DNA of 41,164 bases from a virus: the IMG/VR virus record IMGVR_UViG_3300024999_000205, positions 1-41,164 of that record; one strand, 5' to 3'. Every line of letters begins with the position of its first letter. Position 1 is the stretch's first letter. Of this stretch, positions 1 through 6,273 are shown in pieces. A program made the translations under genes and the position numbers. The notes beneath the pieces were generated by a model. It saw nothing but the letters and a program-made list of their open reading frames with translations. It was not told the DNA's origin and did no database searches.

Positions 1-126
1 AGTAAAGGCAGTAATAACAAATCTTATAGCAAGTGTCTTAAAGCATGGAGCAGTAGTAGGTGGAATTACCGGCAATTATGACACAGAGGCATCAGTACCA
101 ATAACGGCGGCTACCGTACTTACTGG
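1..126. repeat. Terminal direct repeat, left copy (circular overlap)
   Basis: This stretch is identical to 41035-41160. The tail-fibre reading frame passes through both copies in the same phase, so the repeat is most simply the overlap left when a circular or circularly permuted genome is linearised. After the repeat the two ends differ: caaa here, tact at the right end. Confidence 0.95.
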
Positions 127-928
127 CAAAAAAGGACGGGTAAACGGTGCCACCATCACGGGTACAATGCCGGACAGGGCAGGAGATACAGCAGCATTAT
201 CACAGACGAGAAGTGGTACAACGATTAAATTAAGGGCTTCTGATGGATTCAGGGACGGAACGAATGATTATGTCACACATGCCGACGCCAATGACGTGGC
301 AGCTAATATTAAAGCGGGAGTACCGATTAGAGGGTTAACAGGAACGTTTACATCGGACGCAAATGCTGCGGCAAGTGATATTGTTCTAAATAAAACAGCT
401 TATGTAAATGGAGCTAAATTGACAGGAAGCCATTCAGCTATTCAAAGCATACAAACAGGAGAGATCGATACTCCTTACACAGACCTTTCTACTGATGTAA
501 CTATATCTAGTGTAGATATAACAAAAACTATTGTTATAGTCAATAAACCAGGAGTAAACTCAGCAAATCATGAATGGGGATTGGGTTATGGATATTTGAT
601 CGATGCTACCACATTACGTATTTACGGAAAGGGAATAGCATATTATCAGGTTATTCAGTTTAATAGCGATGCCGTAAAATCATTAAACAGAGGAGTAGCA
701 GACTTTATCTCAAACATGGGAGATGGCTATTATGGAGTAAACATTACAATACCGGCGGTTAATATGGCAAAAACTATAGTATTTTGCCAAAATTTCGACA
801 ATGGTAGTGAAACATATGTTGCCGCCTACATTAACGCAGAAGCCAGTTTGACAAGCAGTACAAATTTACGTGTCAGGCGAGTTGGATATGCATGGGAAGC
901 TTATTATTATGTAGTAGAATTCAATTAA
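2..928 (+). CDS. Tail fibre / receptor-binding protein, C-terminal part
   Basis: This is the 3' portion of the gene that begins with TTG at 40673; joined across the terminal overlap it encodes about 429 residues. The frame is open from base 2. The middle carries the collagen-poor fibre motif seen in many Firmicute phages: short units of the form VNG-x-x-(I/L)TG followed by TMP-x-R-x-G, near 150-175, with related LTG units later. The last ~150 residues hold two tandem related modules, each starting (V/I)-x-(I/M)-x-KTIV and ending in a tyrosine-rich strand closing on QF or EF. The second ends the protein. Position after the baseplate hub and before the XkdX-like gene fits a distal, host-contacting fibre. 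The exact receptor is unknown. Confidence 0.8.
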   Translation, partial: VKAVITNLIASVLKHGAVVGGITGNYDTEASVPITAATVLTGKKGRVNGATITGTMPDRAGDTAALSQTRSGTTIKLRASDGFRDGTNDYVTHADANDVAANIKAGVPIRGLTGTFTSDANAAASDIVLNKTAYVNGAKLTGSHSAIQSIQTGEIDTPYTDLSTDVTISSVDITKTIVIVNKPGVNSANHEWGLGYGYLIDATTLRIYGKGIAYYQVIQFNSDAVKSLNRGVADFISNMGDGYYGVNITIPAVNMAKTIVFCQNFDNGSETYVAAYINAEASLTSSTNLRVRRVGYAWEAYYYVVEFN

Positions 929-939
929 GGAGGTACATT

Positions 940-1203
940 ATGGAATTTTTTTACGCACAAATTGATTTACAATCAGGCAGAGTTATAAGTGTTTCATCGC
1001 TTGCTGGTGAAGTTAATGCCGCAAATATGATAAGACTTAATAACTTGGATTATTCTCTGATTGGGAAAATATACACAGGAGAGTATATCTTTATCGATGA
1101 TCCTAATCCACCAGAGATTCCTCCAGAGCCTCCCAGCGAATTGGAACAAAGGCTTGCTGACCTAGAGATGGCCATAGCTGCAATATTGGGAGGTGCTATG
1201 TGA
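940..1203 (+). CDS. Small tail-fibre-associated protein (87 aa)
   Basis: Start chosen at the ATG that follows a strong AAGGAGG site overlapping the tail-fibre stop; an in-frame upstream ATG at 892 lies inside the fibre gene and has no site. The N-terminal half looks like a small beta-rich fold. A proline-glutamate linker follows (PNPPEIPPEPP), then a short C-terminal helix with heptad-like leucines (LEQRLADLEMAIAAIL), suited to trimerisation or coiled-coil contact. It sits between the fibre and the XkdX-like protein, so a fibre chaperone or fibre-tip accessory is likely. I do not recognise a named family. Confidence 0.75.
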   Translation: MEFFYAQIDLQSGRVISVSSLAGEVNAANMIRLNNLDYSLIGKIYTGEYIFIDDPNPPEIPPEPPSELEQRLADLEMAIAAILGGAM

Positions 1204-1343
1204 TGCTTGTATGGAAGAAAAACATATTTATCAGGGTAATTACATCAAGGATGGCAGCGGAGAGCAGGACAGCAGCGGATATAATTGCTGAATATACAGC
1301 ACTCTTACCAGAGGAAAAAGCAGAGATACTTGAAGCACTCTGA
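1203..1343 (+). CDS. XkdX-like small phage protein (46 aa)
   Basis: The ATG overlaps the TGA of the preceding gene by one base, so the two are translationally coupled. The product has a basic N-terminus and the pattern RMAAESRTAADIIAEYTALL, which resembles the short XkdX-type proteins found just after tail fibres in Bacillus and Clostridium prophages. The role of that family is not established; it is usually placed with tail or lysis functions. The stop codon lies inside the terminator hairpin that follows, so ribosomes finishing here could affect the hairpin. Confidence 0.75.
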   Translation: MLVWKKNIFIRVITSRMAAESRTAADIIAEYTALLPEEKAEILEAL

Positions 1344-1359
1344 ACAGAGTGCTTTCTTT
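1334..1359 (+). terminator. Rho-independent terminator after the tail genes
   Basis: A nine-base perfect stem AGCACTCTG / CAGAGTGCT separated by two bases (the real loop must open to about four) is followed by TTTCTTT. It overlaps the stop codon of the XkdX-like gene. It probably lowers readthrough from the tail genes into the lysis genes. Confidence 0.75.
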
Positions 1360-1421
1360 ATTGCAAAAATTTACAGGCTTGTTTGGTATTCTGTATTTGA
1401 AATACATTCCGGGGGTGCAGT

Positions 1422-1691
1422 ATGGTAAACATAATTACTTTAATTGGATCAATCCTTGGTATTTTTATCACTATTGGCGGACTTGTAATAGCACTAGTTA
1501 AAATGTTCAACAAAATAGCAAAACGATTTGAGCAAGTGGAAGAGTCCAGCAAATTCCGCAAAGAGGAAAACATCGTCTTGATTAAGGCTACACTCGCTAT
1601 TTGTGATGGGCTTATCCAGCTAAAATGCAACGGCCCTGTTACAAAGTGCAAGCTTGATCTGCAGGAGTATTTGATACAAAGGGGTGAATAA
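1422..1691 (+). CDS. Small membrane protein of the lysis module (89 aa)
   Basis: One N-terminal membrane segment (about residues 4-27, IITLIGSILGIFITIGGLVI) is followed by a charged helix rich in K and E that could form a coiled coil, and then by a cysteine pair near the end (C69 and C76). A GGGGGTG ribosome site precedes the ATG. Its size, topology and position just before the endolysin resemble XhlA-like or holin-accessory proteins. It could itself be a holin subunit. A named family is not recognised with certainty. Confidence 0.75.
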   Translation: MVNIITLIGSILGIFITIGGLVIALVKMFNKIAKRFEQVEESSKFRKEENIVLIKATLAICDGLIQLKCNGPVTKCKLDLQEYLIQRGE

Positions 1692-1693
1692 AA

Positions 1694-2902
1694 TTGAAAG
1701 GTTTTGATTGTAACACCAAATTATCAGCTGAGAAAGCTCTCCAATTCAAGCAACAGGGTTATGGCTTCGCGATTCGTTATGTAGGAAGGCTCCAGCAGGC
1801 TTCATTTGACATCGATCAAGCAGAGGTAAACAATATCCTTGCAGCGGGTCTTAAGCTTGCTATCGTCCAGCACTGCCCCAAAGACGGGTGGATCCCTACA
1901 AAGGATCTCGGCATCACCTATGGCCAGAACGCGGTTAAATTTTCAAAAGAAGCAGGGTATAACAAAGGCTGTATAGTCTATCTTGATCTGGAAGGTGTGC
2001 TTCCTGGGACAAGCAAAGCCGATATTATCTCATTCTGTAATGCTTGGTATGGTGAAGTGGTCAAATACTATACTCCCGGCATATACATCGGGTTTAATGC
2101 GTTTCTGACCAGCGAAGAGCTGTATAAAAAGCTGAAATTCCAGCATTATTGGAAGTCATTTTCAAAAGTCCCGGATGTTTATAAGCGCGGGTATGAAATG
2201 ATCCAGAAAGCAGAATGTAGGGTAAATGGCATTGCTATTGATCCGGATGAAGTAGCCGGTGATAAGCTGGGTAATTTTCCTGTATTTATGGAGGGCGTTG
2301 TGTATAAAAAAGTATGGTTGACACATGTAATTGAGTTGGATCCCATGCAGTTAAAAGCATCACTTGTCTCAAATAAAGGATCTATTATTGCAAAGGCATT
2401 CAGGAACTTTGTAAATGCTAATTTCTTCTCTGGAAAAAACACTATAGGCTGGTTGATCTCCGAGGGTAAAGTCCTGAATGAACGGCATGAGTACAAGACC
2501 TGGAGAGGTAATCGCAAAGGGACATTAGTAATTTACAAGGATGGTAAGGTAGAAGCAGGATTGAGGTATGACAGTGACATAGCTCCCGTAGTAGATAAAA
2601 TATGGTTCTGTTGTCAGGGCTTTAACCTGTTCCCTCTTGATATAGCGAAGGAGGGCTTCGATCCTGCTACCGTTGGCTATAAAACCAACAGGGTATCTAT
2701 CGGGTACAATAAAGCTACCAACAAGATCATAATTGCTGTACGGCCTTCCAGTGACTCCAAGAGGGCGGTACAAACAATGAAAAATCTAGGCTGTGAAGGT
2801 GCTGCGATATGCCTTGATTCTGGTGGCAGTGTAAATCTTAATGTCAACAATAAGCTGATCTATAAAACGGATCGGCAGTTAACAAATATTATACATTGGT
2901 GA
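1694..2902 (+). CDS. Endolysin: DUF1906 hydrolase domain plus phosphodiester glycosidase-like domain
   Basis: Starts with TTG after AAGGGGTG, two bases past the previous stop. Residues 1-195 match the DUF1906 glycoside-hydrolase-like fold: FDCNTKLS at the start with D5, IRYVGR near 27-32 and a YLDLEG strand with acidic D98 and E100. Residues 205-402 look like a phosphodiester glycosidase (NAGPA/DUF2233) domain, with NANFF at 241-245 and LDSGGSVNL at 374-382 matching the family's NxGFF and LDGGGS signatures. No signal peptide, so export must use the holin. The first domain should cut cell-wall glycan. The second may act on a phosphodiester-linked sugar, possibly on wall polymers, which is inference. 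The family calls are strong; the substrate is open. Confidence 0.85.
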   Translation: MKGFDCNTKLSAEKALQFKQQGYGFAIRYVGRLQQASFDIDQAEVNNILAAGLKLAIVQHCPKDGWIPTKDLGITYGQNAVKFSKEAGYNKGCIVYLDLEGVLPGTSKADIISFCNAWYGEVVKYYTPGIYIGFNAFLTSEELYKKLKFQHYWKSFSKVPDVYKRGYEMIQKAECRVNGIAIDPDEVAGDKLGNFPVFMEGVVYKKVWLTHVIELDPMQLKASLVSNKGSIIAKAFRNFVNANFFSGKNTIGWLISEGKVLNERHEYKTWRGNRKGTLVIYKDGKVEAGLRYDSDIAPVVDKIWFCCQGFNLFPLDIAKEGFDPATVGYKTNRVSIGYNKATNKIIIAVRPSSDSKRAVQTMKNLGCEGAAICLDSGGSVNLNVNNKLIYKTDRQLTNIIHW

Positions 2903-2920
2903 AAGGGAAAGGTGATTTTT

Positions 2921-3304
2921 ATGAAGAACTTGAAAAGGGCTCTGTGTATGTTGTGCGTCATTGTCTTTGTGGCACTCATGTCAATTTCAGTGGCGTTTGC
3001 TGCTGACAGCTCTCCTGGTGCAGATACCCCGTACGTATCCTGGGAGTTTTTAGGCACAATGGCAGGAGCTGTAGCAGCTACTACGCTTATCGTCCAATTT
3101 CTGAAAGTCCCGATTGATAAAGTTTGGAAGATCCCAACACGATTTATTGTATATTTGATCGCACTGATAATTTTATTGGCTGTGGAGTGTGTTACGCAAG
3201 GAGGCCTAGTATTTGACCGGGTGGGGCTTATTATAGTTAACGCCGTAATTGTAGCCACAACCTCGATGGGAGCATATGCACAAACGATAAAGTATATGGA
3301 ATAA
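2921..3304 (+). CDS. Holin-like membrane protein with N-terminal signal segment
   Basis: Start chosen at ATG with AAAGGTG upstream; a GTG nine bases earlier lies inside that site. The protein (127 aa) begins MKNLKR, has a hydrophobic segment to AFA-AD that looks like a cleavable signal, and then two or three more membrane segments (around residues 45-60, 75-93 and 100-117). It directly follows the endolysin and ends at a strong terminator, as phage holins commonly do. The signal-like N-terminus followed by several helices is typical of clostridial phage holins. The function is inferred from topology and place. Confidence 0.75.
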   Translation: MKNLKRALCMLCVIVFVALMSISVAFAADSSPGADTPYVSWEFLGTMAGAVAATTLIVQFLKVPIDKVWKIPTRFIVYLIALIILLAVECVTQGGLVFDRVGLIIVNAVIVATTSMGAYAQTIKYME

Positions 3305-3305
3305 A

Positions 3306-3335
3306 TAAAAGCCCTCGATCATTCGGGGGCTTTTA
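3306..3335. terminator. Bidirectional terminator between lysis and lysogeny regions
   Basis: AAAAGCCC-T-CG and CG-G-GGGCTTTT pair around an ATCATT loop, with A-rich and T-rich flanks on both sides. It can stop rightward lysis transcription and leftward transcription of the facing gene. Confidence 0.85.
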
Positions 3336-3337
3336 TA

Positions 3338-3562
3338 TTATATGTACCACTGCTTACCACATTTCATACACACTGCTTTTGTTCTACTCTTTATCTTGCC
3401 TTTACTCCCACCTGTCAACAGAGCAACTATCAGACCAAAAATGCCGGTTAATATAATTATGGGTAGCCATAACAATGTCCCGATGCAGCCCCTCTTTTTA
3501 ATCTTTCCTTTTGTCTCAGATACTACCTGGATATTTTCACTCCCGCACTTCATACAATTCAT
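3338..3562 (-). CDS. Zinc-ribbon membrane protein, probable lysogeny gene (74 aa)
   Basis: Start chosen at the ATG seven bases after GGAGGG; an in-frame ATG five codons upstream overlaps that site. The N-terminus has MNCMKCG, the C-terminus has VCMKCGKQW, and together these give two CxxC pairs for one zinc ribbon split by a membrane segment (about residues 29-54, rich in I, L and W, ending ALLTGG). Basic flanks (KIKKR and KGKIKSR) bracket the membrane segment. It faces the lysis genes, has its own promoter, and sits at what would be one end of the prophage. That placement fits a lysogenic-conversion or superinfection-exclusion gene. No specific family is recognised. Confidence 0.8.
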   Translation of the reverse strand: MNCMKCGSENIQVVSETKGKIKKRGCIGTLLWLPIIILTGIFGLIVALLTGGSKGKIKSRTKAVCMKCGKQWYI

Positions 3563-3585
3563 ATAAATTCCCTCCAATCGATTAC

Positions 3586-3614
3586 ATAATATAACATAAT
3601 TTTACTTTGTGCAA
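3586..3614 (-). promoter_or_regulatory. Promoter for the zinc-ribbon gene
   Basis: On the minus strand a -35-like TTGCAC is followed after 17 bases by TATTAT, placed just upstream of the GGAGGG site of the zinc-ribbon gene. The -10 box matches the housekeeping consensus at five of six bases; the -35 is weaker. Confidence 0.55.
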
Positions 3615-3676
3615 TTACTTTTTTCTACTTTATCGCGTATATGTGGGTTACAATGTTTCTTTGCGAATGTTAATCG

Positions 3677-3707
3677 TGATTCGGAAAACCGAATCATTTT
3701 TATTTTT
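3677..3707 (+). terminator. Hairpin with T-tract upstream of the HTH gene (attenuator or operator)
   Basis: TGATTCGG-AAAA-CCGAATCA is a perfect eight-base stem with a four-base loop, followed by ATTTTTATTTTT. By form it is an intrinsic terminator. It ends only about 40 bases before the HTH gene start, with no obvious promoter between, so it may attenuate that gene or serve as a DNA dyad for the HTH protein. Confidence 0.7.
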
Positions 3708-3746
3708 ATCTGTGTTCTATTTTAAAATCTGTTTAGGTGGGTTTAT

Positions 3747-3965
3747 ATGGCTATCTCGTATAAAAAAGCTCGTGATATTATAGAAGATAATGATTTATTA
3801 TATAAGGCAATAAGGATTGAGGTTGGTTTTAGTCGCGAAACCTGCGCCAAACTCCAAAAAGATGAACACATGAATCTGTATTCCTTGGAACGTCTCGCTA
3901 AATACCTAAGTAGAACAACGGGCAAAAAGCTACAGCCAAGCGATCTATTTGAGTTTATATACTAA
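3747..3965 (+). CDS. Small Cro/C1-type HTH regulator (72 aa)
   Basis: AGGTGGG precedes the ATG. The protein looks like a single HTH domain: VGFSRETCAKLQKDEHMNLYSLERLAKYL reads as scaffold, recognition and following helices, close to the HTH_26 type. There is no oligomerisation or peptidase domain. It lies between the lysis genes and the integrase, outside the main repressor-Cro pair, and is transcribed toward the LexA-controlled gene. It may control that gene, the zinc-ribbon gene or the late genes. The target is not known. Confidence 0.75.
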   Translation: MAISYKKARDIIEDNDLLYKAIRIEVGFSRETCAKLQKDEHMNLYSLERLAKYLSRTTGKKLQPSDLFEFIY

Positions 3966-4140
3966 TTTTGTATTTGTTTAATACCATAAAAAACAAGATT
4001 AAATCTTTGTTACATGTCGAAAAAAGTCGATGTAGAATATACCTCGATCTCTTTGCTATGCCTGCCACGCCTCTTTTCGCGTATCCCATATCTTGGCACA
4101 CGCTCGAATTATTTGTCGGACGATTGAAGCGCCGGTATCA

Positions 4141-4170
4141 TTGTAATAGGACTTTTGGCGGGTATATAAT
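4141..4170 (+). promoter_or_regulatory. Upstream promoter with perfect TATAAT
   Basis: TTGTAA, 18 bases, then TATAAT on the plus strand. It points at the 53-aa gene and lies about 70 bases upstream of the LexA-boxed promoter. No LexA box overlaps it, so it could give a basal transcript. Confidence 0.5.
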
Positions 4171-4213
4171 GTATTTGTTACCAGTTATGTAAATCGACAG
4201 CTAAAAAGGGGCA

Positions 4214-4256
4214 TTGCAATTTTACTAGATTGGTAGTAAAATAGGAACACATGTTC
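4214..4256 (+). promoter_or_regulatory. SOS promoter with LexA box
   Basis: A -35 TTGCAA, 17-base spacer and -10 TAAAAT are followed two bases later by GAACACATGTTC. The full 14-base site GGAACACATGTTCG matches the Gram-positive LexA/DinR consensus CGAACRNRYGTTCG at 13 of 14 positions, failing only at the first base. It covers the expected transcription start, the usual place for LexA repression. The spacer contains a TTTTACT/AGTAAAA dyad that may be a second regulator's site. Confidence 0.8.
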
Positions 4257-4277
4257 GGCAAAAGGAGTTGACGTAAT

Positions 4278-4439
4278 TTGAAAAAAATAATTAAAACAGA
4301 CTTTGGAAACGGGATGGAACACATCAAAAAAATTGAATCGGAAAAAATAATTATTCTCAATTCTGGCTTTTCTTACAAAAGCGAAGAGATAGAAAGTATT
4401 CACATAAAAGACTGCGTCAGGGAGGTTTCTTTTAAATAG
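4278..4439 (+). CDS. 53-aa LexA-controlled protein beside the integrase (candidate excision factor or antirepressor)
   Basis: Too short for routine gene calling. It starts with TTG ten bases after AAAGGAG, and runs to TAG near the integrase 3' end. The protein begins MKKIIKTDFGNGMEHIKKIE and continues as a compact alternating strand pattern (KIIILNSGFSYKSEEIESIHI), like a small beta-barrel or SH3-like fold, with a lysine-rich start. It has one cysteine and no membrane segment. The LexA box on its promoter means it should be made on DNA damage. Large serine integrases need a separate small directionality factor for excision, and such factors are diverse and often near the integrase; that makes this a good candidate. 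An antirepressor acting on the short repressor is the main alternative. No family recognised. Confidence 0.7.
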   Translation: MKKIIKTDFGNGMEHIKKIESEKIIILNSGFSYKSEEIESIHIKDCVREVSFK

Positions 4440-4486
4440 GCTGTAATTTTCGTCGTTAGAGGTAGCCATTGACGTATTTTACAGCC
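4439..4486. repeat. 48-bp imperfect inverted repeat at integrase 3' end (candidate attP)
   Basis: The ends are GGCTGTAA and TTACAGCC, with an inner CGTC/GACG pair in matching position. Compared by half-sites, about 15 of 24 positions are symmetric around 4462/4463, where the centre reads GT. The size, imperfect symmetry and place directly at the integrase stop codon suit a serine-integrase attP. It also lies between convergent genes, so a weak bidirectional terminator is the alternative, though flanking T-tracts are poor. Confidence 0.4.
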
Positions 4487-5819
4487 AATTTATAATTATA
4501 CCTTTTTCAGTAACTTCGATGGTATCAATAAACTCTTTTAATAAGTTCCTTTTTTCAGTAGGCGTTTGAGCCGCCAAGTACATTTCCCATGAATTCTTAA
4601 CGTTTACTTTTTCAACGGGTGCAAAATCTATCTCGGAAAGCTCTCTGTTTATCGCTTTCTCTGTTTTTTTATATTCCTCAAGATCGAATACACCATTTAA
4701 GTAACCTTCCTTTAGTCTCGATAGCTTGCTTTCGAGTTTGGTTTTTCTGCTGTGCATAAAATCATTTACGTTGCTTTCTCTGCTTATTTCCGGTATGTCC
4801 GCCTTTATCGCTTTTTCTATTGCTTTCTCAATTTCGGATTCAAGCCTATCGGTTCTGTAGGTTTTTCTATGGGTGCACCTGCTGGGCTTGTCTACATGCA
4901 TAGAGTTATTACAGACATACCCGTGATGCAGCTTAGTGTAATTATGTGCCCTCATCACTTTTCCACAATAACCGCATCTTAATAAACCAAGCATAGTAAA
5001 CCGTTCAAAGTTTATTCCTCTGTACTCTCTTTTCCAAGTTCTATCCTTTAGATACTGCTTAACCAAGTTATGCGTTTCTTTGTCAATTATAGGTTCATGC
5101 TTACCCTCATAGATCACACCGTCATACTCAATATACCCTGCATACTTAGGATTTTTTACTATCCTGTTTACAGTGTAAAAGCTCCATACATTTTCAACGG
5201 GAGATGGGGTGCTTGATTCATTTAGTAACCTTGCAATTTTTGTACAGCCGTAGCCTTTGTTGATATATAAATCGAAAATAAGCTTAACTGTTTTGGCTTG
5301 CTCGTAATTGATAGACATTAAAGCCGGTACCGTATGATCTATCCTGTATCCAAAGGGTACGCTCCCATTGTGCAGCCCCTGTGAGGCTCTTTCAACATGT
5401 CCCTTTTTGCTCTCCGCAGCTAGATTCTTGACATAATATTCCGCAATTAACTCAAGTATACCTTCCTGAAAAAACCCTATTGGGGAGTCTTCTATAGGCT
5501 CTGTGATGGATACGACGTTAATTCCCGCTGCTTTGAGTTGTCGTTTGATTCTTTGGGACAATTCGACTTTTCTAGCAAACCTATCAAATTTATGAACAAG
5601 AATAATATTAAATAATTTCTTTTCGGCGTCTTTAACCATTTGTTGAAACTGTGGGCGGTTTTCTTTTTGCCCTGATAGCCCTTCATCGGCGTAAATCTTA
5701 AATACTTCTATACCGTTTTTGACGCAATACTCCGAGAGCTGTTTTGATTGAGCCGGTATGGAAAACCCTTCTTCGGCCTGTTCCTCCGTACTCACACGAA
5801 TATACAATGCAGCTTTCAT
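4479..5819 (-). CDS. int: Large serine recombinase (phage integrase, 446 aa)
   Basis: The N-terminal catalytic domain (about 1-140) opens YIRVSTEEQ with the nucleophile Ser10 and contains the arginines of HKFDRFAR near 76-83. A recombinase domain follows (about 150-260, with GYRI and PKYAGYI). A zinc ribbon has Cys282, Cys285, Cys303 and Cys315. A coiled-coil segment lies near 355-395, and a C-terminal tail follows. This is the full order for large serine integrases, at the short end of their usual length. Its ATG starts one base after the repressor stop with AGAGG upstream, so both come from one transcript. It should integrate the phage at a host attB using short att sites; excision would need a partner protein. 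Confidence 0.95.
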   Translation of the reverse strand: MKAALYIRVSTEEQAEEGFSIPAQSKQLSEYCVKNGIEVFKIYADEGLSGQKENRPQFQQMVKDAEKKLFNIILVHKFDRFARKVELSQRIKRQLKAAGINVVSITEPIEDSPIGFFQEGILELIAEYYVKNLAAESKKGHVERASQGLHNGSVPFGYRIDHTVPALMSINYEQAKTVKLIFDLYINKGYGCTKIARLLNESSTPSPVENVWSFYTVNRIVKNPKYAGYIEYDGVIYEGKHEPIIDKETHNLVKQYLKDRTWKREYRGINFERFTMLGLLRCGYCGKVMRAHNYTKLHHGYVCNNSMHVDKPSRCTHRKTYRTDRLESEIEKAIEKAIKADIPEISRESNVNDFMHSRKTKLESKLSRLKEGYLNGVFDLEEYKKTEKAINRELSEIDFAPVEKVNVKNSWEMYLAAQTPTEKRNLLKEFIDTIEVTEKGIIINWL

Positions 5820-5820
5820 A

Positions 5821-6120
5821 TTAACCTCTGTTTTTGTAGATCAAATAAATTTCGATAGCTTTTATTATTTCTTCCGGGGATAAACCTTTGCTTTTTGCAA
5901 AATCAACAGCTGGATTAAACTCATCCTCTATGTCAAAAAATTTCATTACGCTTATGTCCAATGCTTTGCATATGTTAATAATGTCCTCAGGTGTAGGCTC
6001 GATATGCCCGTTTTCCCATTCGCTTATTTGGTTTTGTTTCTTCCCAACCATACTGCCAAGTTCATCCTGGGTAATCTTTCTTTCCTTACGGAATGCCTTA
6101 ATTTTATCTCCGTACTGCAT
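5821..6120 (-). CDS. Lysogeny repressor, HTH-only CI-like (99 aa)
   Basis: Start chosen at ATG with AGAAGG upstream; the longer in-frame version would begin inside the promoter and operator. The XRE-type HTH is clear: IKAFRKERKITQDELGSMVGKKQNQISEWENG. After it comes an acidic stretch and a short helix (SPEEIIKAIEIYLIY). There is no S24 LexA-type peptidase domain, so RecA-stimulated self-cleavage is not expected and induction needs another factor. It heads an operon with the integrase, faces the Cro-like gene, and has three matching operator sequences around it. Identity as the main repressor is inferred from this layout. Confidence 0.85.
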   Translation of the reverse strand: MQYGDKIKAFRKERKITQDELGSMVGKKQNQISEWENGHIEPTPEDIINICKALDISVMKFFDIEDEFNPAVDFAKSKGLSPEEIIKAIEIYLIYKNRG

Positions 6121-6145
6121 ACTAAAACTACCTTCTCTCAACAAT

Positions 6146-6160
6146 ATCGAATTTCTCGAT
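6146..6160. promoter_or_regulatory. Repressor operator O1
   Basis: ATCG-AATTTCT-CGAT, a 15-base dyad of the same form as the other two operators (consensus ATCG-N7-CGAT with an A/T-rich centre). It covers the likely start of the repressor-integrase transcript, which implies autorepression. Confidence 0.75.
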
Positions 6161-6161
6161 A

Positions 6162-6191
6162 ATTTTAACATGAAAAACAGAGATATGTCAA
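6162..6191 (-). promoter_or_regulatory. Repressor-integrase promoter
   Basis: Minus-strand TTGACA (perfect -35), 18-base spacer, TAAAAT -10. The transcript would begin within O1, then encode the repressor and the integrase. Confidence 0.75.
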
Positions 6192-6239
6192 GGATTTAAT
6201 ATCAAATAGCATGAATGGTAAATATAACTTATGGCAACA

Positions 6240-6254
6240 ATCGGAAATTTCGAT
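6240..6254. promoter_or_regulatory. Repressor operator O2
   Basis: ATCGGAAATTTCGAT, nearly perfectly symmetric. It lies between the two divergent promoters, 94 bases centre-to-centre from O1 (about nine helical turns). Confidence 0.75.
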
Positions 6255-6273
6255 ATATGACAGGGAAATGGCC

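Larger units (their letters stand above)
3966..4277. other. Non-coding stretch before the LexA-controlled gene
   Basis: This 312-base gap holds two promoters in tandem, described separately. I see no convincing plus-strand gene. On the minus strand a 42-codon open frame without a usable start ends at TAG near 4056, and its composition looks coding-like. It might be a decayed gene end left by recombination near the attachment site, but this is weak. Confidence 0.4.

Noticed and set aside
4015-4022. TGTCGAAA resembling a Spo0A box
   Set aside because: An eight-base match is expected by chance at this rate and it lies away from any promoter core.
3968-4192. 74-codon plus-strand ORF after the small HTH gene
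   Set aside because: No ATG at a sensible place and no ribosome site; composition does not look like protein, and it crosses a promoter.
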